Source of the DNA: Robiginitalea aurantiaca | Lineage (GTDB): Bacteria > Bacteroidota > Bacteroidia > Flavobacteriales > Flavobacteriaceae | Direction of reading: 5' to 3' | NCBI RefSeq assembly: GCF_030380815.1 | Contig: NZ_JAUDUY010000004.1 | Location: forward strand, 62,001 to 126,000 | DNA: 64,000 bases | In this document: positions 44,233 to 52,733 of the stretch, one piece after another | Numbering within the stretch: the first letter of the stretch is position 1 | How the letters are laid out: every line of letters begins with the position of its first letter | Made by a program: the position numbers and the translations under genes | The notes under the pieces: generated by a model | The model's database searches: none | What the model saw: the letters and a program-made list of their open reading frames with translations, nothing else | Told to the model about the DNA's origin: nothing

Positions 44233-44940
44233 ATGAAAAAAATAACAATAGATAATTATTTGGATAGCCACTACATTCACCGAAGCAATTGGTTAAGAGC
44301 TGCAGTTTTAGGAGCAAATGATGGGATTATTTCTATTTCAAGCCTTGCCATAGGTATTGCCGCAGCTAGTTCAACAAGAGAACCTGTTGTTTTAGCAACA
44401 GTCGCTGGACTCGTGGCAGGTGCATTATCTATGGCGGCAGGAGAATATGTATCTGTAAGTTCACAAACCGATACTGAAAAAGCGGACATAGAAAGAGAAA
44501 TTAAGGAACTTGAAGAAATGCCAGATGAAGAGTTAAATATATTGGCTCAAATCTATGAAAAAAGAGGGCTAAAAAGTGAAACAGCACGTCAGGTGGCAAA
44601 GGAACTAACTGAAGCAGATGCCTTAGGAGCTCACATTAGGGATGAACTGGGAATTAATGAAATAAGCAAGGCAAACCCTATTCAAGCTGCACTAGCATCT
44701 GGCGCAGCCTTTTTGATTGGTGGTGTTTTACCACTATTAATGATTCTTTTCGCCCCAATAAAAGAAATGGAATATTGGCTGTATGGGTCCACCATCATTT
44801 TCCTAATGATTTTAGGAGCAATGGCTGCAAAAACTGGAGGCTCAGATATTAAGAAAGCAATTGTCAGAATTACTGTTTTGGGAACCATTGCCATGGGACT
44901 TTCTGCATTGGTGGGTTATCTTTTTGGTGTAAATGTTTAA
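44233..44940 (+). CDS. VIT1/CCC1 family metal transporter
   Basis: 235 aa (MKKITIDNYLDSHYIHRSNW; an ATG at 44227 adds two residues). The motif LGANDGIISISSLAIGIAAAS (TM1), GALSMAAGEYVSVSSQTDTEKADIEREIKEL and EMPDEELNILAQIYEKRG are the VIT1/CCC1 iron-manganese transporter signature, followed by three C-terminal spans. It probably exports Fe2+/Mn2+ across the cytoplasmic membrane. It is AT-rich like the preceding gene. A second ACAACAATG element begins 37 bp after the stop. Confidence 0.9.
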   Translation: MKKITIDNYLDSHYIHRSNWLRAAVLGANDGIISISSLAIGIAAASSTREPVVLATVAGLVAGALSMAAGEYVSVSSQTDTEKADIEREIKELEEMPDEELNILAQIYEKRGLKSETARQVAKELTEADALGAHIRDELGINEISKANPIQAALASGAAFLIGGVLPLLMILFAPIKEMEYWLYGSTIIFLMILGAMAAKTGGSDIKKAIVRITVLGTIAMGLSALVGYLFGVNV

Positions 44941-44977
44941 AAATTAAAAAATAGAAAAGCATTTAAAAAACGAAAGC

Positions 44978-45041
44978 ACAACAATGGCCATAAGTAATTG
45001 CTTGTTCTCACCTACTTCTGAAAATTCAAAAGGATTTTCAG
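44978..45041. repeat. ACAACAATGG element with stem-loop after the VIT1 gene
   Basis: ACAACAATGG at 44978-44987 repeats the core seen after the SRPBCC gene. It is followed by a perfect 8-bp hairpin CTGAAAAT (45018-45025) / ATTTTCAG (45034-45041). No clear GTTGT partner was found. About 195 bp separates the VIT1 gene from the next convergent gene; the remainder to 45135 shows nothing else. Confidence 0.4.
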
Positions 45042-45135
45042 TTCCGTGCATACTGGAATAGTTAAGTCCTTACCCAAACAACTAATAATAACCTTGGCAG
45101 TTAGCAAGAACCCACACTAGACATTCCTATTCCCC

Positions 45136-45513
45136 TCAACCCACCCGCCAAGGCGGATTAACCCGGTTCTCCCCCGCATAATACAAAATGAGCTGATTCC
45201 CATCGGGATCTTTAAGCCTGGCCTCTTTCCATAAATAAGGCTGCTCCGTGGGCTCCTGCTCAAAAACAATCCCTTTTTCCTGTAACAAACGAACCTGATC
45301 CTCAAGATTTTCACATTCAAAATACACGTAGATCCCATCACCCGTGGGCAATGCTTCGGTACGGTGAATGGAAAAGGTTGAAGCCCCATTCGGGCATTGA
45401 AATCGGGCATAATGTGGTAATGCCTTTACAATTAATTGTAACCCCAGTGTTTCATAAAATGGGATCGCTTTTTCCAAATCTAACGAAGGAATAGTGATTT
45501 GATTTAAATCCAT
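45136..45513 (-). CDS. VOC (glyoxalase/bleomycin-resistance) superfamily protein
   Basis: 125 aa. The N-terminal LEKAIPFYETLGLQLIVKA and the metal-site region YVYFECENLEDQV, RLKDPDGNQLILYYAG (conserved Asp-Pro-Asp-Gly and Glu/Asp) fit the VOC fold. Activity is unspecified (lyase, dioxygenase or binding). GC rises again here, marking the right end of the AT-rich patch. Confidence 0.85.
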   Translation of the reverse strand: MDLNQITIPSLDLEKAIPFYETLGLQLIVKALPHYARFQCPNGASTFSIHRTEALPTGDGIYVYFECENLEDQVRLLQEKGIVFEQEPTEQPYLWKEARLKDPDGNQLILYYAGENRVNPPWRVG

Positions 45514-45636
45514 GGATTTAGATTTTATGTAATTTCATAGGCCAAACAGGATTCCGGTATCTCAACCCTTTAAAAGTTGAATGCTATAAAAATATCCTTT
45601 TTACACCAGGGAACACGAAATGAATACCCGCATCTT

Positions 45637-46137
45637 ATGAGAACATTCACCCTCCTTGCCCTGACCCTATTACTCTGCTCCTGTAAGCAGGCCCCAAAAG
45701 ATCAGTCCATTGAAATCGAAAGCGCCACTACCCTGTCGACTTCTGAGGTCTCCTTTAAGTGGCTCATGGGCTGCTGGGAGCGCACCAATGAAGCAGAAGG
45801 AAAAGCCACCTTTGAGTTTTGGGAGCCGGTAGATGAAACGGAATATTCCGGTTTTGGATTTACCCTCCAAAATGGAGATACCATCTGGCAGGAGCGCATG
45901 CAGCTTAAAAAGGACCAAGGTATCTGGGCACTGCATATAAAAGCGCCCGAAGACCCGGAACCGGTCGTTTTCAGGATGACCCACTCCGATAGTCTGGGCT
46001 TTACCTGTGAAAACCCTGAAATTGCATTTCCACAAAAAATCAAATACTGGAAGAGCGAAAATGGCATTCAGGCTGCAGTATCTGATAGTACAGCTGTAAT
46101 CCCTTTTGAATTTAGCCCATGGAAAGACCAAAATTGA
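45637..46137 (+). CDS. Lipoprotein (DUF6265-like)
   Basis: 166 aa from ATG 45637 (MRTFTLLALTLLLCSC), a classic lipobox. FKWLMGCWERTNEAEGKATFEFW and EYSGFGFTLQNGDTIWQERMQLKK resemble the DUF6265 family. It is exported; the function is unknown. It overlaps the start of the DUF1648 gene by 19 bp, so the two are probably translated together. Confidence 0.72.
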   Translation: MRTFTLLALTLLLCSCKQAPKDQSIEIESATTLSTSEVSFKWLMGCWERTNEAEGKATFEFWEPVDETEYSGFGFTLQNGDTIWQERMQLKKDQGIWALHIKAPEDPEPVVFRMTHSDSLGFTCENPEIAFPQKIKYWKSENGIQAAVSDSTAVIPFEFSPWKDQN

Positions 46138-46634
46138 AAATTAAGTTGCAGCCTATAGATAATGTGATCGAATGGATTGGAATTTTAGGGCTCGTGATTC
46201 TGATAGGCCTGCCAATCTATTTTTATGACCAACTGCCTGATATTATTCCAACACACTTTGGGGCCAACGGAGAAGCTGATGCCTTCAGTGGAAAAGGAAT
46301 GATTTGGACCCTTCCAATAATCGGATTCGTAATGTTTATGGGATTATTTTGGCTCAACAAGCACCCCCATAATTTCAATTTCCCTCAAAAAGTAACAAAG
46401 GAAAACGCCAAAAGATTATATACCACTGGAACCAGGATGATTCGGACTTTGAATGCTTTGATTACCTGGCTATTTACCTATATCACCTATTCCACCATAC
46501 AAGTGGCCATGGGAAATCAGTCAGGTTTAGGCAAATGGTTTTTGCCGGTTTTTATGATCTCGACTTTAGGAACTACTGCATATTTCTTATACAGGTCCAT
46601 GAAAAAAGATCCGCAAACCGCTGGGAACAAATAA
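46119..46634 (+). CDS. DUF1648 integral membrane protein
   Basis: 171 aa with four spans. LPIYFYDQLPDIIPTHFGANGEADAFSGKG is the DUF1648 signature. It is followed by IWTLPIIGFVMFMGLFWLNKHP and TRMIRTLNALITWLFTYITY. DUF1648 proteins resemble SdpI immunity proteins, so an envelope-stress or immunity role is possible. Confidence 0.8.
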   Translation: MERPKLKIKLQPIDNVIEWIGILGLVILIGLPIYFYDQLPDIIPTHFGANGEADAFSGKGMIWTLPIIGFVMFMGLFWLNKHPHNFNFPQKVTKENAKRLYTTGTRMIRTLNALITWLFTYITYSTIQVAMGNQSGLGKWFLPVFMISTLGTTAYFLYRSMKKDPQTAGNK

Positions 46635-46663
46635 AAGGACTATAAGGCAACTTCAAAAAGGCA

Positions 46664-47929
46664 TTATAAGGCCAAACGCCCCCTTAACCCTACTACGAAT
46701 GCACTATTCAAATTGGGGTCCAGGGCCGGGTTTTTAAAGTACTGCACGCTTGGGGTTATCGCAAAATTCTGGGAGAATTGAAATCTGTAAAACAGTTCCG
46801 AGGAGAACTGCCAAATATCACTTTGGGTTTGGCCCCAATTAACACCCAGGCCAAACAGGTCTTTATTTAAATTCGGTTTAAGGATAAACCCGCCTGTATA
46901 GGATTGCGAATAAATAGGTGCACTGCCCTGGGACCATCCTGCTTTAAAAAAAGGCATAAGGGTTTCGTGAAAAGTCCAGTTCCCCCCTATCGCAATCCCC
47001 TGGCTTTCTTCAAGCTCGGCCCTATCTCTTGCATCCGCATGCCAGTAGGTTACATGAAAATTTTTAAAAAACCTCATATCCCTAGAAGGGGACCATGATA
47101 GCTCAACGGACTTGTATAGTTCATCAAAATCGTTAAAAAACTTAACTTCCGTGCCCAATCCGTTAGCATCATTGACTGTGGCACTTATTAGGACTTGATC
47201 TGTGATCCAATGACTTGCTCCTATCCCTGTGCTTAGATCAGGAAAAGCAATACTGGGATTTAGGAGGATTGCAAGGTTTTGAAATGTAGTAAAGGGATTT
47301 ACGTATCCTAAGACATCAAAATAATCATTGGGGTCATATCGTCCGATTATCACACCAGTTCGACCGTTATTGAATTTCTGTTGCCAGTTCAAATCAATAA
47401 GCATCCACTTAGCATCTGTAAATAGTAGGGCTGGTATTCCATTATAGCCAAGTTCAAAGCCTAGTGATCCTGGAGGAAAAGGAGAATAACTGTGACGATG
47501 GTCAACACCAACTGCTAAAACACCCGTATTCAATTTGTTTCTATTTACCAATGTCCACCTGGAGTAGAACTTTAAAAAACCACTACCGGAATAGTCCCAA
47601 ACCTTTTCAGGCGATGATCTTCCCCACATATTGGTACTAGAGTACGTCAAGCTGTATATAAATCCGGTCCTTTCGTTTAGCTGTCGTTTCCAGTCATAAT
47701 AGGGCTGAGATAAAGAGTCTATCAAAGGTAATCTCAATAGCGTATTTTTTTCCTTATCATCTTCAAGCATGAAAAAAGTAGTGATTGAATTAATTCCTTT
47801 TTGAAGGTCACTTGTGTATCCTGATTTCTCTGGAATTGTATCTAATTGCATTTTATCCTCCTGAGCAACAACCGATAATAAAGGTAGAAGCATCACAACC
47901 TCTAATAAGAATAGTTTTCTATAATTCAT
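46664..47929 (-). CDS. OprB-like carbohydrate-selective porin
   Basis: 421 aa with signal peptide. A region at residues 30-75 (SGYTSDLQKGINSITTFFML; SLSQPYYDWKRQL) precedes a barrel with strands such as FYSRWTLVNRNKLNTGVL and GASHWITDQVLIS, ending GLRGRLAL. OprB porins let sugars or other solutes through the outer membrane. It is the last gene of the exported-protein locus. A shorter homologous fragment lies at 48992-49234. Confidence 0.82.
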   Translation of the reverse strand: MNYRKLFLLEVVMLLPLLSVVAQEDKMQLDTIPEKSGYTSDLQKGINSITTFFMLEDDKEKNTLLRLPLIDSLSQPYYDWKRQLNERTGFIYSLTYSSTNMWGRSSPEKVWDYSGSGFLKFYSRWTLVNRNKLNTGVLAVGVDHRHSYSPFPPGSLGFELGYNGIPALLFTDAKWMLIDLNWQQKFNNGRTGVIIGRYDPNDYFDVLGYVNPFTTFQNLAILLNPSIAFPDLSTGIGASHWITDQVLISATVNDANGLGTEVKFFNDFDELYKSVELSWSPSRDMRFFKNFHVTYWHADARDRAELEESQGIAIGGNWTFHETLMPFFKAGWSQGSAPIYSQSYTGGFILKPNLNKDLFGLGVNWGQTQSDIWQFSSELFYRFQFSQNFAITPSVQYFKNPALDPNLNSAFVVGLRGRLAL

Positions 47930-48031
47930 ATGGCCTTAAACTCATTCCTTATTTTGAAGTAAGTCAGATTATTAATTATTCTTTAGTAGACCATCTACAG
48001 GCTATTCGTTACTCATTTATTTTGGATGATT

Positions 48032-48958
48032 TTATCTTGACCCATGCCTTTCAAAAGCTAACTTAGTCATATCTACTGCATCAAACACCTCTAAGCCGGT
48101 CACTTCTTCTACAGCACTTTTATACTGACACATATCGGTGCATTCCAAGATAATCTTTCCCACTTCTGGATTGTCCTTTACAAATTGAGCAGCTACTTTA
48201 ACTAATGAGCGTTCCACAATTTTAGGATCATATTCATCACCTACTATCTTCATAAAATCAGCCCCGTCAGGTGATTCAGTCATCCCTTGAACGATCAGCA
48301 TGTCATCGGTAATTCCCAGTTGCTTATATAATTGATCATCGTAGGCTCTAAGTACTCTGGAACTCACCGTTAAAACCCCTACTTTTTGCCCTTCTGGCAG
48401 ATCACCATAAAGCTCTGGCACAAACACCATGGTTGAGGAGTACACAGGTATATTTACCGCATCCTGAAGGTCTTTTTGAATATTTCCAGTCAAACCACAA
48501 CCACCAACAATTGCCTTGACTCCTTCTTGTTCCAATTCTTTAGCAGCCTGCACCCAAGATGGCAGGTTCCATCCACCCCATCCATCAGGACCTCCGCTGA
48601 ATCCTTCAGGACCCTGATAGTTTGGAACGAATTTCAGATTTACAGGAAAATCGTATGTCTTTAAATTCACATGGTGCCCTGGGTAACTAATCGGTGGATA
48701 CCATACATCAAAAAACAATATTCCTACATCCTGACCGAATGAGAATCTGGCTTTTTCTTCGCTATTCATGTTTCGCTTATAAACGTCATTAATAGCAGGG
48801 TCAAAGGCCAGAGTTGTTATTCGTTCCAGGTTGTTTGTACTGGTGTGTTCCTCAATATTTGATATTTCTTTACTGACTAAATCATTGTTACTTTTTTGAC
48901 CTTCATTTTGGCATGTAGCAAGTAATAGCATCAGTATTATTTTAATTACATTTTTCAT
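48032..48958 (-). CDS. Exported aspartate/glutamate/hydantoin racemase-like lipoprotein
   Basis: 308 aa with lipobox LATC (Cys16). The racemase superfamily motifs are VGGCGLTGNIQ (Cys154) and ILECTDMCQYKSAVEEVTGL (Cys273), the two catalytic thiol positions, and IPVYSSTMVF. Members invert the alpha carbon of Asp, Glu or hydantoins, or are decarboxylases. Cellular members are normally cytoplasmic, so an envelope location is unusual. Its start codon lies in a 22-bp tandem duplication (48942-48985). It sits among amidohydrolases and porins. Confidence 0.78.
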   Translation of the reverse strand: MKNVIKIILMLLLATCQNEGQKSNNDLVSKEISNIEEHTSTNNLERITTLAFDPAINDVYKRNMNSEEKARFSFGQDVGILFFDVWYPPISYPGHHVNLKTYDFPVNLKFVPNYQGPEGFSGGPDGWGGWNLPSWVQAAKELEQEGVKAIVGGCGLTGNIQKDLQDAVNIPVYSSTMVFVPELYGDLPEGQKVGVLTVSSRVLRAYDDQLYKQLGITDDMLIVQGMTESPDGADFMKIVGDEYDPKIVERSLVKVAAQFVKDNPEVGKIILECTDMCQYKSAVEEVTGLEVFDAVDMTKLAFERHGSR

Positions 48959-48985
48959 TTTGGTTAATTACATTTTTCATTTTGG
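48942..48985. repeat. Perfect 22-bp tandem duplication of the racemase start region
   Basis: The 22 bases at 48942-48963 are repeated exactly at 48964-48985. On the minus strand each copy contains ATGAAAAATG, so the initiation region is duplicated: the second ATG (from the distal copy) opens a 12-codon frame that stops at TAA. This looks like a scar next to the truncated porin. Confidence 0.8.
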
Positions 48986-48991
48986 ATTAAA

Positions 48992-49234
48992 CTATTTCCT
49001 TTTCCAGTCAAACCAGGAGACAGTAAGTGAATCCAATCCTGGAAATCTTAATAGCGTTTCTGCCACTGCATCGTCCTGCAATGCTAAGAAGGAGGTTAAA
49101 GAAGCGATTCCCTGTTCAAGTTCACTTGTATATCCCGCTTTGTCCTTCCTGGAAACCTGGAGTGAATCTTCCGATTGAGACCATCCGATTTGAGGCAATA
49201 GGATAAGGAGAAAGACAAAGAGGTATTTCATCAT
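48992..49234 (-). pseudogene. Truncated OprB-like porin (N-terminal fragment)
   Basis: 80 aa: signal peptide (MMKYLFVFLLILLPQIGWS) then AGYTSELEQGIASLTSFLAL...LRFPGLDSLTVSWFDWKRK, then TAG. It aligns with the N-terminal 75 residues of the porin at 46664-47929 (SGYTSDLQKGINSITTFFML...LPLIDSLSQPYYDWKRQ) and stops where the barrel begins. No barrel remains. It is a paralogue fragment, likely non-functional unless used as a short secreted peptide. The tandem repeat lies immediately 3' of it. Confidence 0.75.
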
Positions 49235-49246
49235 AAATAAAGGAAC

Positions 49247-49663
49247 TTAATTCCCTTTGGGTACTCCCCCTCCGGTCTGTTTCTCTATTTCCAACAGTTC
49301 CTTACTTTTTACAAGGGCCTTGCTCATTTGGTCACTGGGCATCAGTTCGATGATATGATACGAAGCCAGAAGCCCCGTTGGAAGGCGCATTACATATACG
49401 GCCTGGATCAATTCGTTGTCGTTTGGCAATTCACAGATGATGTAATTTTTACCATCCCCCAGGCCAAAATAGTAACTGATGATCTTACCTCCTATTTTCT
49501 CGAATGCAGCCGAAACCGCTTCCTTGCGGTCGCCGGGATCATCCATCATCACTTTCCAGGCAGCCGCATTTGGTTCGCCTATAAACATAAAAGTACGGTT
49601 CTCTTGAGCTTGAATACCATAACTCATTATCACGATGAAAAAAATTAGAATAAAACGATTCAT
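49247..49663 (-). CDS. Exported GYD-domain-like protein
   Basis: 138 aa with signal peptide MNRFILIFFIVIMSYGIQA. RKEAVSAAFEKIGGKIISYYFGLGDGKNYIICELPN is the GYD-type dimeric alpha/beta barrel segment. GYD domains are normally cytosolic; this one is exported. It is translated in the same direction as the amidohydrolase genes, 2 bp after the 49666 gene ends. The role is unknown. Confidence 0.75.
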   Translation of the reverse strand: MNRFILIFFIVIMSYGIQAQENRTFMFIGEPNAAAWKVMMDDPGDRKEAVSAAFEKIGGKIISYYFGLGDGKNYIICELPNDNELIQAVYVMRLPTGLLASYHIIELMPSDQMSKALVKSKELLEIEKQTGGGVPKGN

Positions 49664-49665
49664 GA

Positions 49666-50997
49666 TTAGTTTTTTAGAGTATTCTTATAAATCGTACCAT
49701 CCTTCATGATGATTTTAAAATTGTTCTCATAGTCTTCCAGTACTTTGATGTTCTCAAGAGGATCGCCTTCTACCAACAATAGATCGGCATAAGCCCCTTC
49801 TTTTAGTACCCCGAGAGCTCCTTCCGTATATGGATTTAATTCTCCGCTTAGCTTTAATAGTTCAGCATTAGTAGAGGTTGCTTGTTTTAGAATTTCAAAA
49901 GAAGTCCAAGCCTCAAGCCTGTATCCAAATTCGTTATTTTGTTTCTTCAGGGCTTTAGAATCACCAATAATATCTGTTGAGAATCCGACCTTTTCGATGC
50001 CGTACTCCTTTAACAATTTCATTTGATTCCTGGCCCCATTTTGGACAATTAAAAACTTCTCAACAGCTTGTGCGCCAAGAACTTTTGTTACTACCTCCTC
50101 ATCCAATCCCAAGATGGAGAAATAGGGCACTACAAAGACGTCTTTTTCTTTGATCAACTTTGCAGACTTTTCCGTCATGAGTGTAGCGTGGTCTAAACTC
50201 AATACACCCGCGTTTATTGACCTGATGATCGATTCATCATTGTAAACATGGACCAGTACGTAGGTATCGTAATCCTTCGCTGCCTTAACTGCTGCTTCCA
50301 GTTCCTCGGGCAAGTATTGTACTGTATGCAAGGGGTCTACAGCCGAAGATACACCTCCACCGGCCATTACCTTAACCTGCGAAGCCCCTAACCTCAAAAC
50401 CTCGCGAGTTGCACGCAACACCTCCGGAACTCCGTCGGCCAAAAACTCCAGGTGTTGGTTCCAGAAATGTGGGGTATTACCTGGCATGTTGGGATGGGGT
50501 TCGGTATAATGACGGTGTTCTCCATGTCCGGAAGTTTGAGAAATCACGGGGCCTGAAGGGTAAACCCTAGGTCCAGGTAGCTTACCTTGGTCTATGGCTC
50601 TGGCCAAACCGATTGCAGGTCCGCCTGCGTCTCTCACAGTGGTAAACCCCCTCAATAACATAAATTCGGCTTCTTTTCCTGATACAGCACCCCAGTACAT
50701 CCAATCTTGTTCATCTCTGAGTACATTAATGGGTTCTGTAATGGCCAGGTGAACGTGGGCATCTATCAAACCCGGCATCAGGGTCTTTCCTTGTCCGTCG
50801 ATGACTGTGGTGCCTTCTGGCTTCTTCAGGTTGCTGCCGGTTTTGGATATGAGATTGTTCTCGACCAATACCTCCTGGCCAGTTGTCAATTTATCGGAGG
50901 TTCCGTCAAAGATGCTGACGTTGGTAAACAGGGTTTGTGCAAAAGTGGTACTGACTGTCAGCGCCATAGCGGCGATAAGTGTCAATATGTTTTTCAT
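49666..50997 (-). CDS. Exported amidohydrolase (imidazolonepropionase/Xaa-Pro-dipeptidase-like)
   Basis: 443 aa with signal peptide. Metal motifs are LIDAHVHLAI (HxH), the Lys/Asp region SQVKVMAGGG, VHVYNDESI and LDHATLMTE with the conserved Asp in STDIIGD. The C-terminal strand ALGVLKEGAYADLLLVEGDPLENI is typical. The enzyme is periplasmic or secreted and probably cleaves a peptide-like or cyclic amide. It resembles the amidohydrolase at 52734 and is in the same operon. Confidence 0.85.
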   Translation of the reverse strand: MKNILTLIAAMALTVSTTFAQTLFTNVSIFDGTSDKLTTGQEVLVENNLISKTGSNLKKPEGTTVIDGQGKTLMPGLIDAHVHLAITEPINVLRDEQDWMYWGAVSGKEAEFMLLRGFTTVRDAGGPAIGLARAIDQGKLPGPRVYPSGPVISQTSGHGEHRHYTEPHPNMPGNTPHFWNQHLEFLADGVPEVLRATREVLRLGASQVKVMAGGGVSSAVDPLHTVQYLPEELEAAVKAAKDYDTYVLVHVYNDESIIRSINAGVLSLDHATLMTEKSAKLIKEKDVFVVPYFSILGLDEEVVTKVLGAQAVEKFLIVQNGARNQMKLLKEYGIEKVGFSTDIIGDSKALKKQNNEFGYRLEAWTSFEILKQATSTNAELLKLSGELNPYTEGALGVLKEGAYADLLLVEGDPLENIKVLEDYENNFKIIMKDGTIYKNTLKN

Positions 50998-51013
50998 TTT
51001 TTCATTTTTTTGA

Positions 51014-52717
51014 TTAGTCCGTTAACTTCCTATACTTCAATTGTCCATCTACCCAGGTTTCCAGCACATGGATTTGGTCAATTTGATTGGAAGAAACTTT
51101 CATTGGGTTGGCATCCAAAACCACAAAATCAGCGAGCTTACCTACTTCAAGTGAGCCCACTTCATACTCTGACATAAGCTGCCAGGCTGCAGTTGAAGTA
51201 ATACCTCTCAGAGCCATTTCCCTTGAAGCGCGCTCTTGCGGAGCCAACACATAGCCCGGCTCAGCATACGTTTCGCGCATCACTGCAATCTGGACCATTT
51301 CTAATGGTGAGAATGTTGTAACGGCAGCATCTGAATGCAGAGAGTACGGTATGCCTGCTCGTTCAAAACTTCCGGTGCGATCCAGCTTTTCAGCCTTCTC
51401 TAACCCGAACACTGAGTTTTTGTACGCGGTACCCCAAAGTCTCACATGCCCGATAAGGAAGGATCCACTGACACCCAGCTGTTTGAATTTTTCGAATTGG
51501 TCATCTTGTACAAAAGAGCAGTGTTCGATTCGCGGGCGTATGAGGGTGGCACCATCTGCCTGTGCCCTATCCAGAGCAGATAGTATGTTGTCAATAGCGG
51601 CATCACCATTGCCATGCATCGCCATTTGAAATCCTTTGTTGGATTTATCTAAAATATACTCGTACAAGGCGTCTTCAGACATATAAGCCAACCCATAGTC
51701 GTTGGTACCCATGTATGGTTCACGTTGCAGACCTGTTCTTGCCTGGTTAGACCCATCTGCGGATAGTTTGTACCCAACGATCCTAACTTTCTCGTCACCG
51801 GTATTTACCCGATAGCCCCTTCGGTTCCATTCATTATCATACGAGGAACTCAGATATCCCCTTATCCGGACATTAAGACTTTCGGTTTTGGCGTAGTTCG
51901 AGAGTTTCTCAAATTCTTCAAAATCACCCGTATTCCCAATACCTGCATCTCCCATGGTTCCTATACCCGTTGACAACCAATGATTCGAAACTTTTTTGAT
52001 GCCCTGATCCAGATCAAACTGGTTCCATGGATCCAAAACTTCCAGGGCCGACATAACAGCAAACCCATAAAGCACACCGTCTGGCTGGCCATCGGTTTTT
52101 CGACCAAACTTACCACCACTTTCAGGATCAGGCGTCTCTTTAGTGATCTTCATCAAATCGATCATTTTGCTATTGACAGATGCGATATGTCCCCCGGCAT
52201 GAAACACAAATACCGGTAGCTCTGAAGATACTTGGTCTAACATCTCGGCAGTTAATTTATCATAGCTACTGGGTTGTGTTCCAAAATCAAGATTGACAAA
52301 TAGCAGCCAATCTCCCTTCTTAGCCTTTTCTCCAATTTGAATCATATGATTCAACGCCTGCTCTATAGAATCAAATTTGGTTAACCCAACGTCCTCAAAA
52401 ATATCATTCTGTGCAGCAGAAATTGTATGGACGTGAGGATCAATAAATGCAGGCATCACTGTCTTACCTGTTAAATCCACAATCGTAGCCTGACCACCAA
52501 ATTTTGTTTCCACTTCTTGTTGAATACCGATCGCTACAATTTTATTTTCGGCAATGGCAAATGCCTCCACCTCTGAAAATGTGCTATCCATGGTCAATAC
52601 TTCAGCACCCACAAAAATTTGGGTCTGAGATTTCTGGTTCTCACCTGATCGGTCATCGCAGGCCAGTAGGGATACCATTGCTATTGCAAGGGTTAAAACA
52701 TGGTAAAGCTTATTCAT
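51014..52717 (-). CDS. YtcJ-like amidohydrolase lipoprotein
   Basis: 567 aa from ATG 52717 (MNKLYHVLTLAIAMVSLLAC; lipobox LLAC). The metal motif is FIDPHVHTISA; later motifs are MAMHGNGDAAIDNILSA and RIEHCSFVQ with SLHSDAAVTTF, the YtcJ/NfdA family set. It should hydrolyse amide or formamide substrates outside the cytoplasm. It lies 17 bp from the next amidohydrolase gene. Confidence 0.85.
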   Translation of the reverse strand: MNKLYHVLTLAIAMVSLLACDDRSGENQKSQTQIFVGAEVLTMDSTFSEVEAFAIAENKIVAIGIQQEVETKFGGQATIVDLTGKTVMPAFIDPHVHTISAAQNDIFEDVGLTKFDSIEQALNHMIQIGEKAKKGDWLLFVNLDFGTQPSSYDKLTAEMLDQVSSELPVFVFHAGGHIASVNSKMIDLMKITKETPDPESGGKFGRKTDGQPDGVLYGFAVMSALEVLDPWNQFDLDQGIKKVSNHWLSTGIGTMGDAGIGNTGDFEEFEKLSNYAKTESLNVRIRGYLSSSYDNEWNRRGYRVNTGDEKVRIVGYKLSADGSNQARTGLQREPYMGTNDYGLAYMSEDALYEYILDKSNKGFQMAMHGNGDAAIDNILSALDRAQADGATLIRPRIEHCSFVQDDQFEKFKQLGVSGSFLIGHVRLWGTAYKNSVFGLEKAEKLDRTGSFERAGIPYSLHSDAAVTTFSPLEMVQIAVMRETYAEPGYVLAPQERASREMALRGITSTAAWQLMSEYEVGSLEVGKLADFVVLDANPMKVSSNQIDQIHVLETWVDGQLKYRKLTD

Positions 52718-52733
52718 AATCAATAATTTGAGC

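Noticed and set aside
45670-46131. Antisense open frame (153 codons) over the DUF6265-like gene
   Set aside because: It overlaps almost fully with a lipoprotein gene whose signal peptide and motifs are clear; the antisense protein has no recognisable feature.
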